A DNA stretch of 64,000 nucleotides from Hyphomonas sp. (GCA_017792365.1 CP051229.1:2232001-2296000); one strand, 5' to 3'. Positions 42,519-52,288 are shown, counted from the first letter of the stretch. Translations and numbers: made by a program. Notes: generated from the sequence alone by a model not told the origin.

Positions 42519-42740
42519 GGATACTAGCTAAGGAGCGAGACCGTTGCGAACAAGTGAATTCGCTTGCATGCGCTTCGCTTTGCACACGAATTCACGCGCT
42601 GACTGAATGCGGCGGCTCTGCGTCTAAAACTGGACAAGCCTTTGCAGCCCGCCGAAAATGGTGAATAAAGGATTAGGCGGCCGGTAAGGGACGACTGGCG
42701 TCGGGTGGACCGTTTTCGGGGAATTCCAGGGCACCAGAGT

Positions 42741-45038
42741 ATGATGATGCGACCGAGAGTCTTGGCGGCCACGCTTGTTGTTTCAGCATCCCTGTTAAGC
42801 GCGTGCGGCGGCGGCTCCGGCCAGCAGCCGACGACGCGTCCGGCCTCGAATTTCGACGGCCAGATGAGCACATGCCGACAATCGCTGCTGATCTATGATT
42901 CCGCCAGCCGCGCCCATTGGGAAGACGTCGAACGCGTCTGCACGGCCGCCGCGAACGACTCCTCGCTCGACAGCATCAGCGAACGCGCCAATGCGCGCTT
43001 CAACACGGCCCGCGCCAAGATCGAACTCGCGGCGATGACCGAGGCGACCGGTTCGGCGCAGGAAGCCTACCGGATCCAGGAATACTATCGCGAAGCCAAC
43101 GACATCCTCGAAGGACTGCTCAACGACAGCCCGAATTTTAATCAGGCCAAGCTGGAGCACGCACGCGCACAGGCAGGCCTGTCCTACTACGACCGCGCGC
43201 TGGTGATCCTCTCGCCGCTCGAGACGCTGGGCGGATTCGGCCGGATCGACGCTGACTCGATGCTCAGCCTGCGGGCCAAACTGACCAAGGCGCGCATTAT
43301 GCGCGACCGCGCGGCGCAGTACGAACAGGTCAACGATCAGGAGATGCTGACGGCGCTCGAAGCCTATAACCGCGCCTGGAGCGACACTGCGCCCCTGGCG
43401 CCGGGCGTCTCCGATCCATTCGCGGCCCAGCGCCAGCAGATGCACGCCGAAGCGCGCGCCGAGCTGATCGCGGTGGCTGAAGGCATTGCCGATCGCGGAC
43501 TGGACTCGCCGCGCTATTCGGCGCTGCCGCCGGATCAGGCCCGCGCGCCGGCCGAAAACGCGAGACGCGCGCTGGACATCGCAACGACCGTCGTGCGTTC
43601 CGGCATCAATCCAGCCGTCACGCCGACGCCTAAGGTCGAGGCGCTGGCGCGGCTCTCCAACCAGCTTGGAACAGCAGAGCTTGTACTGGCCGGTTTCGAG
43701 GGACCCGCGCGCGCAGCCGAGTTCCGCTGCGCATCAGGACAGGGACGGTCCGCACGCCTTGAAGCAGCCCGCTCGGCCTTCGAGGTCGCACAGACGCACG
43801 GCTCGGTCGAGACAGGATCGTACTCCGAAGCGATGGCCGGCATCGGCTGCGCCACCCAGGCGCTCGCGCCGACCGATCCGCAATCCCGCAGCATCCGGCT
43901 GAGCGCACTCGAGCGCGCACGCAGCGCCTTTGAAGCTGCGCGCAACAGCGAGACCGGCGACGTGCGCACCCAGTCCGTGCGCCACCTTCAACTCGGCCGT
44001 GTGCTGAAGGATCTCGCCCTCCTCCAGCACGACATGGCGACGACGCGTCCCGGCGGGCCGGACACCCTGCCCGCCAATGCGCGCGCAACGCTGGACCAGG
44101 CGATCCGCAGCTTCGAGAGCGCCTATATCGAGACATCCGGCATTACCGACCCGCAGACCTTGCGCAGCATCCGCCTCACCAACGCCCGCACATTCCTCGA
44201 CAAGTCCGAGGCCTATGCGGTGCTGGGCCAGCAGGCCGAAGCGCACGAAGCCCTGCGCGAAGCGATCGCGATCGACAGCGGACTGGCGCTCGCCCACCTC
44301 GAACTCGGCAAGTTCTACTATCGGCTCTCGCAGACCGACCCGGTCGCGCCGGCGACGCTTGCAGGCGTGGCTGGGCAACCGAGCGCGCGTCTTGCGTTCA
44401 ACAGCTTCGTCAGCGCCCAGCAGATCGCAGCCAATCCGGCGGCGGCCAACCCGGAGCTGGAATCCGAAGCGCTCTATCACATGAGCCGGATCACGACCGA
44501 GACGCCGGAGCAGATCCCGAACGCCGACTATGATGACGCTGTCACCTTCGCCGGCCTTGCATACGACCGCGTGAACTCGTTCCAGAACCGCGCGCAGGAA
44601 TGCCTCGCGCGGATCACCCGCGGCAATGGCGGACGCGAAGCCTATCTCACCGGCACGAACGAGGAAGCAACTGCGGCGCGATCACGGTGCACGGGCGCGA
44701 TGCAGTCTCCTGAATCCTATCTGCTCAGCGGCCAATACCAGTTCCGCCTCAGCCACTTCCACGGGCAACGCGACCAGCAGCAGGACCTGCAGCTGGCCAT
44801 CATCGCGTTCGAAGAAGGCGCACAACTCTACGATTCCAACCGCGAACCCAAATCGCCCGCCGAACAACGCACGCGCGCGAGGCTGGAGATGGCGAAAGGC
44901 GTGGCGCAGGGCTGCGCCGGGCAACCAATTATCGGGCAGCGCATCATCGACGCGCTGAATGCGGAAAATCCGGCTGGCGCTGCCGAAGCCGGCCAGTACC
45001 TCAACACCTACAAGACGCTCCGCTGCAGGCCGTCTTGA
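42741..45038 (+). CDS. Large helical-repeat (TPR-like) lipoprotein of unknown function
   Basis: A 765-residue lipoprotein (LLSAC, Cys 22). The whole length is Ala/Arg/Leu/Gln-rich helix, with TPR-like units such as QAKLEHARAQAGLSYYDRAL, SEAYAVLGQQAEAHEALREA and LALAHLELGKFYYRL; the spacing is loose, so repeats are degenerate. No catalytic motif is visible. Three ATG codons in a row (42741, 42744, 42747) are possible starts. It is followed 43 bases later by a membrane-anchored coiled-coil protein, and the two may work together as an envelope scaffold. Family not recognised. Confidence 0.8.
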   Translation: MMMRPRVLAATLVVSASLLSACGGGSGQQPTTRPASNFDGQMSTCRQSLLIYDSASRAHWEDVERVCTAAANDSSLDSISERANARFNTARAKIELAAMTEATGSAQEAYRIQEYYREANDILEGLLNDSPNFNQAKLEHARAQAGLSYYDRALVILSPLETLGGFGRIDADSMLSLRAKLTKARIMRDRAAQYEQVNDQEMLTALEAYNRAWSDTAPLAPGVSDPFAAQRQQMHAEARAELIAVAEGIADRGLDSPRYSALPPDQARAPAENARRALDIATTVVRSGINPAVTPTPKVEALARLSNQLGTAELVLAGFEGPARAAEFRCASGQGRSARLEAARSAFEVAQTHGSVETGSYSEAMAGIGCATQALAPTDPQSRSIRLSALERARSAFEAARNSETGDVRTQSVRHLQLGRVLKDLALLQHDMATTRPGGPDTLPANARATLDQAIRSFESAYIETSGITDPQTLRSIRLTNARTFLDKSEAYAVLGQQAEAHEALREAIAIDSGLALAHLELGKFYYRLSQTDPVAPATLAGVAGQPSARLAFNSFVSAQQIAANPAAANPELESEALYHMSRITTETPEQIPNADYDDAVTFAGLAYDRVNSFQNRAQECLARITRGNGGREAYLTGTNEEATAARSRCTGAMQSPESYLLSGQYQFRLSHFHGQRDQQQDLQLAIIAFEEGAQLYDSNREPKSPAEQRTRARLEMAKGVAQGCAGQPIIGQRIIDALNAENPAGAAEAGQYLNTYKTLRCRPS

Positions 45039-45081
45039 TGAACAGGTTGAACGTGATGCGGAAGCGAGGATGAACTAGGAC

Positions 45082-46110
45082 ATGTCGTCGGGCGGCGCAG
45101 GCGCGCTCATGCATGCTGTAGACATCGAGGTCCGGATCGAGGCGGTCGAGGGCAAGGAACCGGTATGGGCCCAGGCCGAAGAAGAAGCCGGCAACCGGAT
45201 CTTCGACACCGTCCACGCTTTCGTCCGCGATGTCTTCAGCGGCCGTGTGCAGGTCGACCGCGACCGCATCGAAACCAAGTCGTTCACGCGCACGCTGGCG
45301 GTCTTCGCCCTGCCGACTGCAAGCCACGCGTCCATCCTGCAGGGCGACCTAACCGGGCTCGCCTCGCGTCTTGCAACCGATCTCGCGGCGAAGTTCGGCG
45401 TCGAACACAAGCAGCCTGTCGTCGCATTCAAACCAATCCGCGCATTTCTGAGCGAGGCGGCGCCCGCTGGCGCCGGCGCAGCCGGTCCCTCGCAACAATC
45501 ATCCTATGGAGCCGCTCCGATGTGGAACAATGATCCTTCCCAGTCGAATAACGGCCAGCAGCCGCCGCCTGGAGCCATGGTCCCGGCCCAGTTCGTACCG
45601 AACGTGTTCGCGCCCTACGGCCAACCGCAACAACCCCAGCAGCAGGACAACCAGAAGCCCAAGGGCGCATGGCTTGGCCCGACCGGCGTCATGCTGCTCG
45701 GCATCATGCTCGGCGGCTTCGCCATCGCCACGGGCGTGCTGGCCGTCGCGCAGTACGAGACGGCGCAGGAGCTGGAGGCTACGCGTTCGCAGCTCAACGC
45801 CGCAAATGACGCCAACGCCGAATTCCTGCGCACCGTGAACGGCGCCAAGGAACGTGCGGATGCGATCCAAGCCAAGGTGAGAGAGCTCACTGAAGAAGCG
45901 ACGAGGAAGAACCGCGTCATCGACTTCCGTCCGATCCCGAACTGGGGCCAGACCTATCTCAACACGCTGGACCAGTACGCCGCCTACCTGGCCACGGAAG
46001 AAGAAAAGCTCGACCAGATCCCCGTGCCGGGCGTCTCCCGCCCGCCGACCCGCCTGCCCGACCAGGAGCTCTGCATCCCGGGCGTCACCGACAACAAGCC
46101 CGGCTGCTAG
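45082..46110 (+). CDS. Membrane-anchored coiled-coil protein of unknown function
   Basis: A 342-residue protein in four parts: an N-terminal soluble domain of about 125 residues (HAVDIEVRIEAVEGKEPVW ... QPVVAFKPIRAFLSE), a Gln/Pro/Asn/Gly-rich linker (about 130-190), one membrane helix (about 198-220, VMLLGIMLGGFAIATGVLAV), and a coiled coil (225-280) ending in a short folded tail with two Cys (CIPGVTDNKPGC). The order suggests a cytoplasmic domain tethered to a periplasmic coiled coil. The preceding TPR-like lipoprotein may be its periplasmic partner. Family not recognised. Confidence 0.75.
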   Translation: MSSGGAGALMHAVDIEVRIEAVEGKEPVWAQAEEEAGNRIFDTVHAFVRDVFSGRVQVDRDRIETKSFTRTLAVFALPTASHASILQGDLTGLASRLATDLAAKFGVEHKQPVVAFKPIRAFLSEAAPAGAGAAGPSQQSSYGAAPMWNNDPSQSNNGQQPPPGAMVPAQFVPNVFAPYGQPQQPQQQDNQKPKGAWLGPTGVMLLGIMLGGFAIATGVLAVAQYETAQELEATRSQLNAANDANAEFLRTVNGAKERADAIQAKVRELTEEATRKNRVIDFRPIPNWGQTYLNTLDQYAAYLATEEEKLDQIPVPGVSRPPTRLPDQELCIPGVTDNKPGC

Positions 46111-46275
46111 GGCGTTTCCGGGCAATTCTCGTGTCAGCCGAAGGCCAGCGCAAGATTTCGCGTTCTGGAAACACTCTGATAGCAGCTTTGCGTTAAGGAA
46201 CAGGGGCCCCAAAGGCGTGCATCTTGCAGCCCGCGTGGTCGCGTAGTGGGAACGCTGTGATTGAGGTCGCCTGAG

Positions 46276-47157
46276 ATGAAGCCTGTTCGTAAAGCCGTTT
46301 TGCCCGTCGCCGGTTTCGGCACGCGGGTGCTGCCCGCGACCAAGGCGATCCCCAAGGAAATGATGCCGGTGTTTGACCGCCCGGCGATCCAGTACGTGGT
46401 CGACGAGGCGCTGGAAGCTGGCATCGAACACATCGTCTTCGTCACTGGCCGCAACAAGGGCGCGATCGAGGACTATTTCGACCATGCCTATGAGCTCGAA
46501 ACGACGCTCGAGGCGAAGAAGAAAACCGACATCCTCGAAGAAACCGTCGCCACCGTTCTGCCTGCGGGCGCCGCAAGCTTCGTCCGCCAGCAAAAGCCGC
46601 TCGGACTTGGTCACGCCGTGCTCTGCGCGCGCGACGTCGTCGGCGACGAACCGTTCGCGGTCCTGCTGCCCGACGTGCTGGTTTCCGCAAAGCCGTCCTG
46701 CCTCGCGCAGATGGTCAAGGCCTACAACGAGGTTGGCGGCAATCTTGTCGCCGTCGATGAGGTCCCCGCAGAGCGCGTATCGTCCTACGGCGTCATCGAT
46801 CCAGCCGAAGCGGGCGCCGACGATCGTCTGATCCGCATGAAGGGAATGGTCGAAAAGCCGCCAGTCGAATCCGCGCCGTCGCGTCTGAAGATCACGGGTC
46901 GCTACATCCTGCAGCCGGAAGTCTTCGCGCTCCTGGAAAATCAGACCCCGGGCGCTGGCGGCGAAATCCAGCTGACCGATTCCATGGAGCGCCTGATGGC
47001 GGACCAGGACTTCCATGCGTTCAAGTTCGAGGGCCAGGACTACGATTGCGGCGACAAGCTTCTCTATCTTGAAGCATTCGTCGCGATGGCGCTGGAGAAC
47101 CCGAAACTGGGAAGCGCTGCACGCGCCAAGATCGAAGAGCTGCTGAAGAAGCTCTAG
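46276..47157 (+). CDS. galU: UTP--glucose-1-phosphate uridylyltransferase
   Basis: A 293-residue nucleotidyltransferase making UDP-glucose. The nucleotide-binding motif VLPVAGFGTRVLPATKAIPK (8-27) and the catalytic region FDRPAIQYVVDEALEAGIE are typical, as are QKPLGLGHAVLCARD and VEKPPVESAPSRL, LTDSMERLM. The start ATG 46276 replaces an in-frame TTG at 46261. It overlaps the convergent epimerase by four bases; that enzyme uses a product one step further on, UDP-glucuronate, so the pair serves exopolysaccharide or LPS sugar supply. Confidence 0.96.
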   Translation: MKPVRKAVLPVAGFGTRVLPATKAIPKEMMPVFDRPAIQYVVDEALEAGIEHIVFVTGRNKGAIEDYFDHAYELETTLEAKKKTDILEETVATVLPAGAASFVRQQKPLGLGHAVLCARDVVGDEPFAVLLPDVLVSAKPSCLAQMVKAYNEVGGNLVAVDEVPAERVSSYGVIDPAEAGADDRLIRMKGMVEKPPVESAPSRLKITGRYILQPEVFALLENQTPGAGGEIQLTDSMERLMADQDFHAFKFEGQDYDCGDKLLYLEAFVAMALENPKLGSAARAKIEELLKKL

Positions 47158-48125
47158 ATCGCCGAGCGGTTGGGATAATCCCGCCACCAGCTGACGAATT
47201 CCGGCAGACCTTCCTCGATCGGCTTGCTCGGCGAATAGCCGAACGTCTCGACGAACTTGGTCGGGTCGGCATAGGTGTCGCCGACATCGCCGGGCTGCAT
47301 CGGCAGCAATTCGGTCTGGGCCTTCTTACCGATCGTGTTTTCGAGCACGCTCAGGAAATCGCGCAGCTGAACCGGGTTCGAGCAGCCGATATTGTAAACC
47401 TCGTGCCCCTTGCGAACCGGCGATGCGAGCATCCGCGAGATGCCTTCAACAACGTCGCTGACATGGGTGAAGTCGCGGCGCATCTCACCGCGATTGAACA
47501 GGCGAACGGTTTCGTCGTTCTCAATGGCGTTGGCGAAGATCCAGTAGGCCATGTCCGGACGGCCCCAGGCGCCGTAGACGGTGAAGAAGCGCAGGCCCGA
47601 GACGTTCAGTCCGTACAGCCGGGCGTAGGATTCCGAGATCAGCTCGCCGGACTTTTTCGTGGCGGCGTAGATCGAGACCGGCGCATCGCAGCGATCGGTT
47701 TCGCGGAACGGGCCGTCCTTGCGGTCGCCGTAGACCGATGAGGACGAGGCGTAGATGAAGTGGCCGAGATTGCTGCAGCGGCGCGCCAATTCCAGCATGT
47801 TGATCTGGCCGCGCACGTTGGCGTCGGCATAGGCCTGCGGATTGATCAGCGAGTAGCGCACGCCCGCCTGCGCAGCGAGATGGACGATCGCCTCCGGGTT
47901 GAAATCGTCAACCGCTTCGGTCAGCGCATCCATGTCGGCAATGTCGACTTTGCGGAAGGTGAGGTTCTTGTGTTCGCCCAGCGCCGCAAGCCGGTCGAGC
48001 TTCAGCTGCGGGTTGTAATAATCATTGAGGCTGTCGATCGCGAGGACCTCGTGTCCTTGCGCCACCAGCGCTTTTCCGAGGTGAAATCCGATGAATCCGG
48101 CCACCCCGGTCAACAGAATGCGCAT
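47154..48125 (-). CDS. UDP-glucuronate 4-epimerase (NAD-dependent SDR)
   Basis: A 323-residue extended short-chain dehydrogenase. The Rossmann fingerprint GVAGFIGFHLG is at 7-17, followed by IDSLNDYYNPQLKLDRL, a signature of UDP-glucuronate epimerases, AAQAGVRYSLINPQAY, the catalytic SSSSVYG Ser and the YxxxK of IYAATKKSGE, and RFFTVYGAWGRPDMA. It interconverts UDP-glucuronate and UDP-galacturonate for surface polysaccharide. No UDP-glucose dehydrogenase gene is in the window. Confidence 0.93.
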   Translation of the reverse strand: MRILLTGVAGFIGFHLGKALVAQGHEVLAIDSLNDYYNPQLKLDRLAALGEHKNLTFRKVDIADMDALTEAVDDFNPEAIVHLAAQAGVRYSLINPQAYADANVRGQINMLELARRCSNLGHFIYASSSSVYGDRKDGPFRETDRCDAPVSIYAATKKSGELISESYARLYGLNVSGLRFFTVYGAWGRPDMAYWIFANAIENDETVRLFNRGEMRRDFTHVSDVVEGISRMLASPVRKGHEVYNIGCSNPVQLRDFLSVLENTIGKKAQTELLPMQPGDVGDTYADPTKFVETFGYSPSKPIEEGLPEFVSWWRDYPNRSAI

Positions 48126-48299
48126 GAAAACGGGTCCGATCAGCTCTGAATACGCAACGGCGGCCGAACCTTCTGTGAAGGCTGGCGGCTGTCAACTGCG
48201 TGCAAGTTAGCGGCCATCCTCAGCCCCTGAGTTGAGCCGGACGGAGCCATGGGCTATCGGCCTCGGATCGCATTCACCATGACCCGCGGGACGCCATTA

Positions 48300-49124
48300 A
48301 TGTCTTCTGTTTCAGCAAGTCCCGCAGAACGCGACCGGATTGCGCTTCTCTTCGCCGACATCGCGAGCGAAGCAGGCGTCGCCGTGATGGACGTGTTCAA
48401 TTCCGACTTTGAAACACGCGAGAAGGCCGATTCATCGCCGGTGTCTGACGCCGACGAGCGCGCGGAGGAAATCATCCTTGAGCGGCTGTCGCGCGAAATG
48501 CCGGGCGTGCCGGTGATCGCCGAGGAACAGGCGGCGGCCGACGGCCTCGCGCACCGCCGCCCGGGCGACATGTTCATCCTCGTCGACCCCGTCGACGGCA
48601 CGCGGGAGTTCGTGAACAAGCGCAGGGACTTCACGGTTAACATCGGCCTTGTGGCTGACGCCGTCCCCATCGCCGGGTGCGTCTATGCGCCGGCCCACCA
48701 GGACATGTTCATCGGCGGCATGGCGGCGCGCGTCTGGACCAACCTTGCCCCGGGCGAACCCGCAGCGCCGGCGGCGGCCGCGCCGATCCGATCACGCGCC
48801 TACCCGGGATCCGGCCTCACGGCGGTCGTCTCCTCGTCCCACCTGACGAAACACACCGTCGACTTCCTCGACAAGCTGTCGATCGCCGAGCGCGTATCGT
48901 TCGGTTCCTCGCTCAAGTTCTGCCGCATCGCCGCTGGAAGCGCCGATGTCTATCCGCGCTGGGGACCGACGATGGAATGGGATACGGCCGCTGGCCACGC
49001 CATCCTTTCGGCCGCGGGCGGCTGCGTGATGACGCCCGAGGGCGAGCCGCTCGGCTATGGCAAGCTCAAGGACGGGTTCCGCAATGGCCCGTTCATAGCT
49101 TGGGGCGACAAGCCCTTGGCGTGA
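48300..49124 (+). CDS. cysQ: 3'(2'),5'-bisphosphate nucleotidase (CysQ, inositol monophosphatase family)
   Basis: A 274-residue Mg-dependent phosphatase. The metal-binding motif ILVDPVDGTREFVN (with preceding Glu-Glu in VIAEEQ) and the second motif MEWDTAAGHAIL are diagnostic; TREFVNKRRDFTVNIG with the Phe-Val-Asn fits CysQ rather than SuhB. It hydrolyses PAP to AMP and helps sulfate assimilation. Starts at 48249, 48279 and 48300 are in frame; 48300 places the family N-terminus right after the Met. Confidence 0.9.
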   Translation: MSSVSASPAERDRIALLFADIASEAGVAVMDVFNSDFETREKADSSPVSDADERAEEIILERLSREMPGVPVIAEEQAAADGLAHRRPGDMFILVDPVDGTREFVNKRRDFTVNIGLVADAVPIAGCVYAPAHQDMFIGGMAARVWTNLAPGEPAAPAAAAPIRSRAYPGSGLTAVVSSSHLTKHTVDFLDKLSIAERVSFGSSLKFCRIAAGSADVYPRWGPTMEWDTAAGHAILSAAGGCVMTPEGEPLGYGKLKDGFRNGPFIAWGDKPLA

Positions 49125-49178
49125 GTTCGGTTCTCATGGCATGAGCCGAGAACAAACGCCGGAAACGGAAAGACAGCG

Positions 49179-49418
49179 ATGACTGACACCCTGCCCGATC
49201 GCCTCTCCCAGGACCCCAAGAGTCCCTATCACGACGCCGAGCTCTTGGAGCGCGGCATCGGCATCCGCTTCAACGGCGTCGAGAAAACCAATGTCTGGGA
49301 ATACTGCATCTCGGAAGGCTGGATCAGGGTCGTCGCCGGCGCTGCGCTCGACCGGAAAGGCCAGCCCATGACCATGCGCCTGAACGGCACGGTCGAACCA
49401 TACCTCGACGAAGACTAG
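49179..49418 (+). CDS. DUF3297 family protein
   Basis: A 79-residue soluble protein: DTLPDRLSQDPKSPYHDAEL, then GIGIRFNGVEKTNVWEYC and GWIRVVAGAALDRKG. The whole length matches the small alphaproteobacterial DUF3297 family, of unknown function. It is followed eight bases later by a GST-like gene, with which it is probably cotranscribed. Confidence 0.92.
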   Translation: MTDTLPDRLSQDPKSPYHDAELLERGIGIRFNGVEKTNVWEYCISEGWIRVVAGAALDRKGQPMTMRLNGTVEPYLDED

Positions 49419-49426
49419 GTCTCCGC

Positions 49427-49936
49427 GTGAACGCCACAGCCGAACGCGCAACAGCCGCGATCGTGTTCCGGGCGCGCAATACGCCTGCCTACCAGTCAAT
49501 CGCGATCATGCTCGAGGCCTGCGAGCTGGACTATCGGATTGAGCCTGCCGAGACGGCGGATCGCGAGCCAGCAATTGTGCTCGCGACGCCGGATGGAAAC
49601 GCGCAACGGATCACCGGCCGCCTTCTTATCCTGTCTCACCTTGCCGAACTGTCCGGACGCTTTCAGCTCGAACCCCGATCGCTCGACCAGAGCGTGTCTG
49701 AAATCCTCGATCAACTGGAGACGGACGCCGGCGCGGGCGTCAATGCACTGGCGGGACTGCTGTCGGCGCACGACCATGCCGCAGGCGACGAGGTCACCAC
49801 CGCGGACTTCGCGCTAGCGCCCGAGGTGATCGCCGCCAGCGTCGAACCCGCAACCATTCCGGAAAGCGTCCGGCAATGGATTGCGCGGCTCAGGTCGCGC
49901 CCGGCATTCGCGCGCGGCCTTGTCGCGATCGGCTAG
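49427..49936 (+). CDS. Divergent glutathione S-transferase-like protein
   Basis: A 169-residue protein. An N-terminal half (SIAIMLEACELDYRIEPAET) recalls the thioredoxin-like GST domain, and the C-terminal half (EVTTADFALAPEVIAAS, then VRQWIARLRSRPAFARGL) has the D-containing N-capping box and the final RPAF-helix of GST proteins. No catalytic Cys, Ser or Tyr can be named, so it may have lost transferase activity. It starts with GTG eight bases after DUF3297. Function unknown. Confidence 0.6.
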   Translation: MNATAERATAAIVFRARNTPAYQSIAIMLEACELDYRIEPAETADREPAIVLATPDGNAQRITGRLLILSHLAELSGRFQLEPRSLDQSVSEILDQLETDAGAGVNALAGLLSAHDHAAGDEVTTADFALAPEVIAASVEPATIPESVRQWIARLRSRPAFARGLVAIG

Positions 49937-49948
49937 CGCTTCGTCCTG

Positions 49949-50884
49949 CTATTGAGCGGTGTCGTCAGCAGCCGCGTTATCGGAGGCCGCATCGTCAGGC
50001 GGCTCCGTCGCTTCGACCGGGATGACTTCCTCAAGGTAGACCTCAAATCGCACGACGGCGTTTGGCGGGATGCGTCCGTACCCCTCGGCGCCATACATGA
50101 GGTGCGGCGGCACGCGTACGATCCAGCGATCACCCTTGCGCATGGCCTGCAGCATCTCCGACCAGCCGGGCACCAATTGCTCGATCGGAAAAATGCGCGG
50201 GTTCTGGTCGGTGAACGTGGAGTCGGCGACGAGGCCGTCGTCCAGACGACCCTCGAAATGCACGAGGGCGTAATCCTGGGGACCCGGAGAAGGCGCATCG
50301 GCCTCTCCCGAGGAAATGATGTAGTACTCAAGACCGGTTGGCGTTCGGACAATCTCGTTCGAATCCGTCGGCCACGGCGACACCTTCGCCCACGCCTCTT
50401 CATCTGGCGTAATGGCTTCCTCGATGTCGAGCAGCGCGACGCGGAACAGGAGATCTGCATCCGGCGGAATGTCGTCGCCAGCGCCCATCGGCCCGTATCC
50501 CAGATCGGAAGGGATGAAGAACATGAACTGGTCGCCGACCTGCATCTCTTGCAAGCCTTCGGTCCAGCCGGGGATGACCTGGTTCAGCCGGAAGGAGCTT
50601 GGCTCGCCGCGTTCGTAGGAGGAATCGAACTCCGTACCGTCCGACACCAGCCTGCCGGCATAGTTCACGGTGACGCGGTCAGCGGGGCTGGGATTGCCGC
50701 TCTCGCCATCGCCTTTTTCGATCACGACGTATTTGACGCCGTTTTCGGTTTCCTGGATGTCGGCCCGGCTCTCATCCCAGGGATAGAGCTCAGCCCACGG
50801 ATCGTCCGGATTGATCTGCGACGCGGACTGCGAACATGCCGCCAGCGCAAGCGCCATACCTGCCGCCGCCATAAGCCGAACCAT
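49949..50884 (-). CDS. Tandem FKBP-type peptidyl-prolyl isomerase, lipoprotein
   Basis: A 311-residue lipoprotein (LALAAC, Cys 17) with two FKBP domains. The first (about 70-160) keeps VTVNYAGRLVSDGTEFDSS, VIPGWTEGLQEM and FFIPSDLGYGPMGAG. The second (about 190-285) has VHFEGRLDDGLV, LVPGWSEMLQAMRKGDRW and VPPHLMYGAEGYGRIPP. The C-terminus is a run of Asp/Ala. It is a periplasmic folding factor. ATG 50884 has GGAGAG six bases before it. Confidence 0.93.
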   Translation of the reverse strand: MVRLMAAAGMALALAACSQSASQINPDDPWAELYPWDESRADIQETENGVKYVVIEKGDGESGNPSPADRVTVNYAGRLVSDGTEFDSSYERGEPSSFRLNQVIPGWTEGLQEMQVGDQFMFFIPSDLGYGPMGAGDDIPPDADLLFRVALLDIEEAITPDEEAWAKVSPWPTDSNEIVRTPTGLEYYIISSGEADAPSPGPQDYALVHFEGRLDDGLVADSTFTDQNPRIFPIEQLVPGWSEMLQAMRKGDRWIVRVPPHLMYGAEGYGRIPPNAVVRFEVYLEEVIPVEATEPPDDAASDNAAADDTAQ

Positions 50885-50982
50885 ACGTTCTCTCCATGTA
50901 ATCCGGGGCAAATCAGGCCCGTTCAGCATCCCCTAGCACCCGCAGCCCTTGGGCGCGACCCGTCTCACGACGGCGTGCGCAG

Positions 50983-52188
50983 TCACGTCTGGGTGCGCGG
51001 CGGGAAGCCCTCCCGGGTCAGCGCATCGATGACTTCCTGGGTGTGCAGGGCGTCGCGGGTTTCGATCATGATGTCGAACTCCGCGCCCTTGGCCGGCACG
51101 TCGAGCGCGATCCGGTTGTGCGCCACTTCGATGATGTTCGCGCCTTCATCCCCAATGATCTGCGAAACCTTGGCCAGAAGACCCGGCTGGTCGCTCCCCA
51201 TGATACGGATCGAGGACAGCCGCTTCTCCCGCACCAGCGACCGCGTGAGGACCGACGACAGGAGACGCGTGTCGATATTCCCGCCGCACAGCACCAGCAC
51301 GACCTTGCGGCCCTTGAAGCGCTCCGGCTCCGCCAGCAGCGCGGCAAGCCCGGCGGCGCCAGCTCCCTCCGCAACCGACTTCTCGACGGTGCAGTACAGC
51401 GTGATGGCGCGTTCGAGCTGACTTTCGTCAACCAGCACCACGTCGTCGACCAGCTGGCGGCACAGCTCTCCGGTGAGCGCGCCGACCTTCTTGACTGCGA
51501 TACCTTCGGCGATCGTCGCGCCGCCGACATGCGCCTCTTCACCGCGCAGTTCGGCGCTCAGCGAGGGATACATCGTCGGCTCGACACCGATGATTGAAAC
51601 ATGCGGCTTGCGCGCCTTCACCGCCGCAGCAATGCCGGAGATCAGCCCGCCGCCGCCGACCGGGATCGGCATCACGTCAAAATCGTCGAGGTCTTCCATG
51701 ATCTCGAGGCCGATCGTTCCCTGACCGGCGATCACGTGCCGATCGTCGAACGGGTGGATGAAGGTCAGCCCCTGCTCTTTCTCCAACTCGCGCGCATAGG
51801 CGTTGGCGCCATCCAGTGTCTCGCCGCGAATGATGACCTTCGCGCCGAAATTGCGCGTGTGCTCGATCTTCACGAAGGGGGTGCCCTTCGGCATCACGAT
51901 CGTCGCCGGAATGCCCAGCCGCTGCGCATGATAGGCGACGCCCTGAGCATGGTTTCCCGCCGACATCGCGATGACGCCTGCTGCGCGTTCCGCATTGGTG
52001 AGATTGAGGAGACGGTTCAGCGCCCCGCGCTCCTTGAAGGCGGCGGTGAACTGCAGGTTCTCGAACTTGATCCAGACATCGGCGCCGGTGATCTGCGACA
52101 ACGTCCGCGACCGTCGCAGCGGCGTGCGCTCGACCTGCCCCTCGATCGCCTTCGCGGCGGCCTGGATATCCTCAAGTGTTACGCTCAA
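50983..52188 (-). CDS. ilvA: Threonine ammonia-lyase (threonine dehydratase) with ACT domain
   Basis: A 401-residue PLP enzyme converting threonine to 2-oxobutanoate. The PLP-binding Lys is in QFTAAFKERGALNRL (about 46-60), and the Gly-rich phosphate loop is PVGGGGLISGIAAAV (about 176-190). A single ACT domain fills the last 75 residues (SIRIMGSDQPGLLAKVSQII). The length and the single ACT domain fit the short YbhA/TdcB-like form common in alphaproteobacteria, so a biosynthetic or catabolic role is open. Leucine genes lie 11 kb away. Confidence 0.93.
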   Translation of the reverse strand: MSVTLEDIQAAAKAIEGQVERTPLRRSRTLSQITGADVWIKFENLQFTAAFKERGALNRLLNLTNAERAAGVIAMSAGNHAQGVAYHAQRLGIPATIVMPKGTPFVKIEHTRNFGAKVIIRGETLDGANAYARELEKEQGLTFIHPFDDRHVIAGQGTIGLEIMEDLDDFDVMPIPVGGGGLISGIAAAVKARKPHVSIIGVEPTMYPSLSAELRGEEAHVGGATIAEGIAVKKVGALTGELCRQLVDDVVLVDESQLERAITLYCTVEKSVAEGAGAAGLAALLAEPERFKGRKVVLVLCGGNIDTRLLSSVLTRSLVREKRLSSIRIMGSDQPGLLAKVSQIIGDEGANIIEVAHNRIALDVPAKGAEFDIMIETRDALHTQEVIDALTREGFPPRTQT

Positions 52189-52288
52189 AACGTCCCGTCC
52201 TTCAAAGCCGCAACCGGCCCGAGCGCGGTTCTATAGAGGATTATGCGCATGGGGAAAGGGCGCACCCGGCGGTTTTGTTGCTATTAGC

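Noticed and set aside
45499-47187. 562-codon minus-strand frame over galU and its neighbour
   Set aside because: Shadow frame antisense to two real genes; no recognised motif.
50355-50367. GTTCGAATCC, a tRNA T-loop-like string
   Set aside because: Lies in the FKBP gene and has no acceptor or anticodon stem around it.
49952-51421. 489-codon plus-strand frame opposite the FKBP and threonine dehydratase genes
   Set aside because: Antisense to two conserved proteins; residue composition not protein-like.
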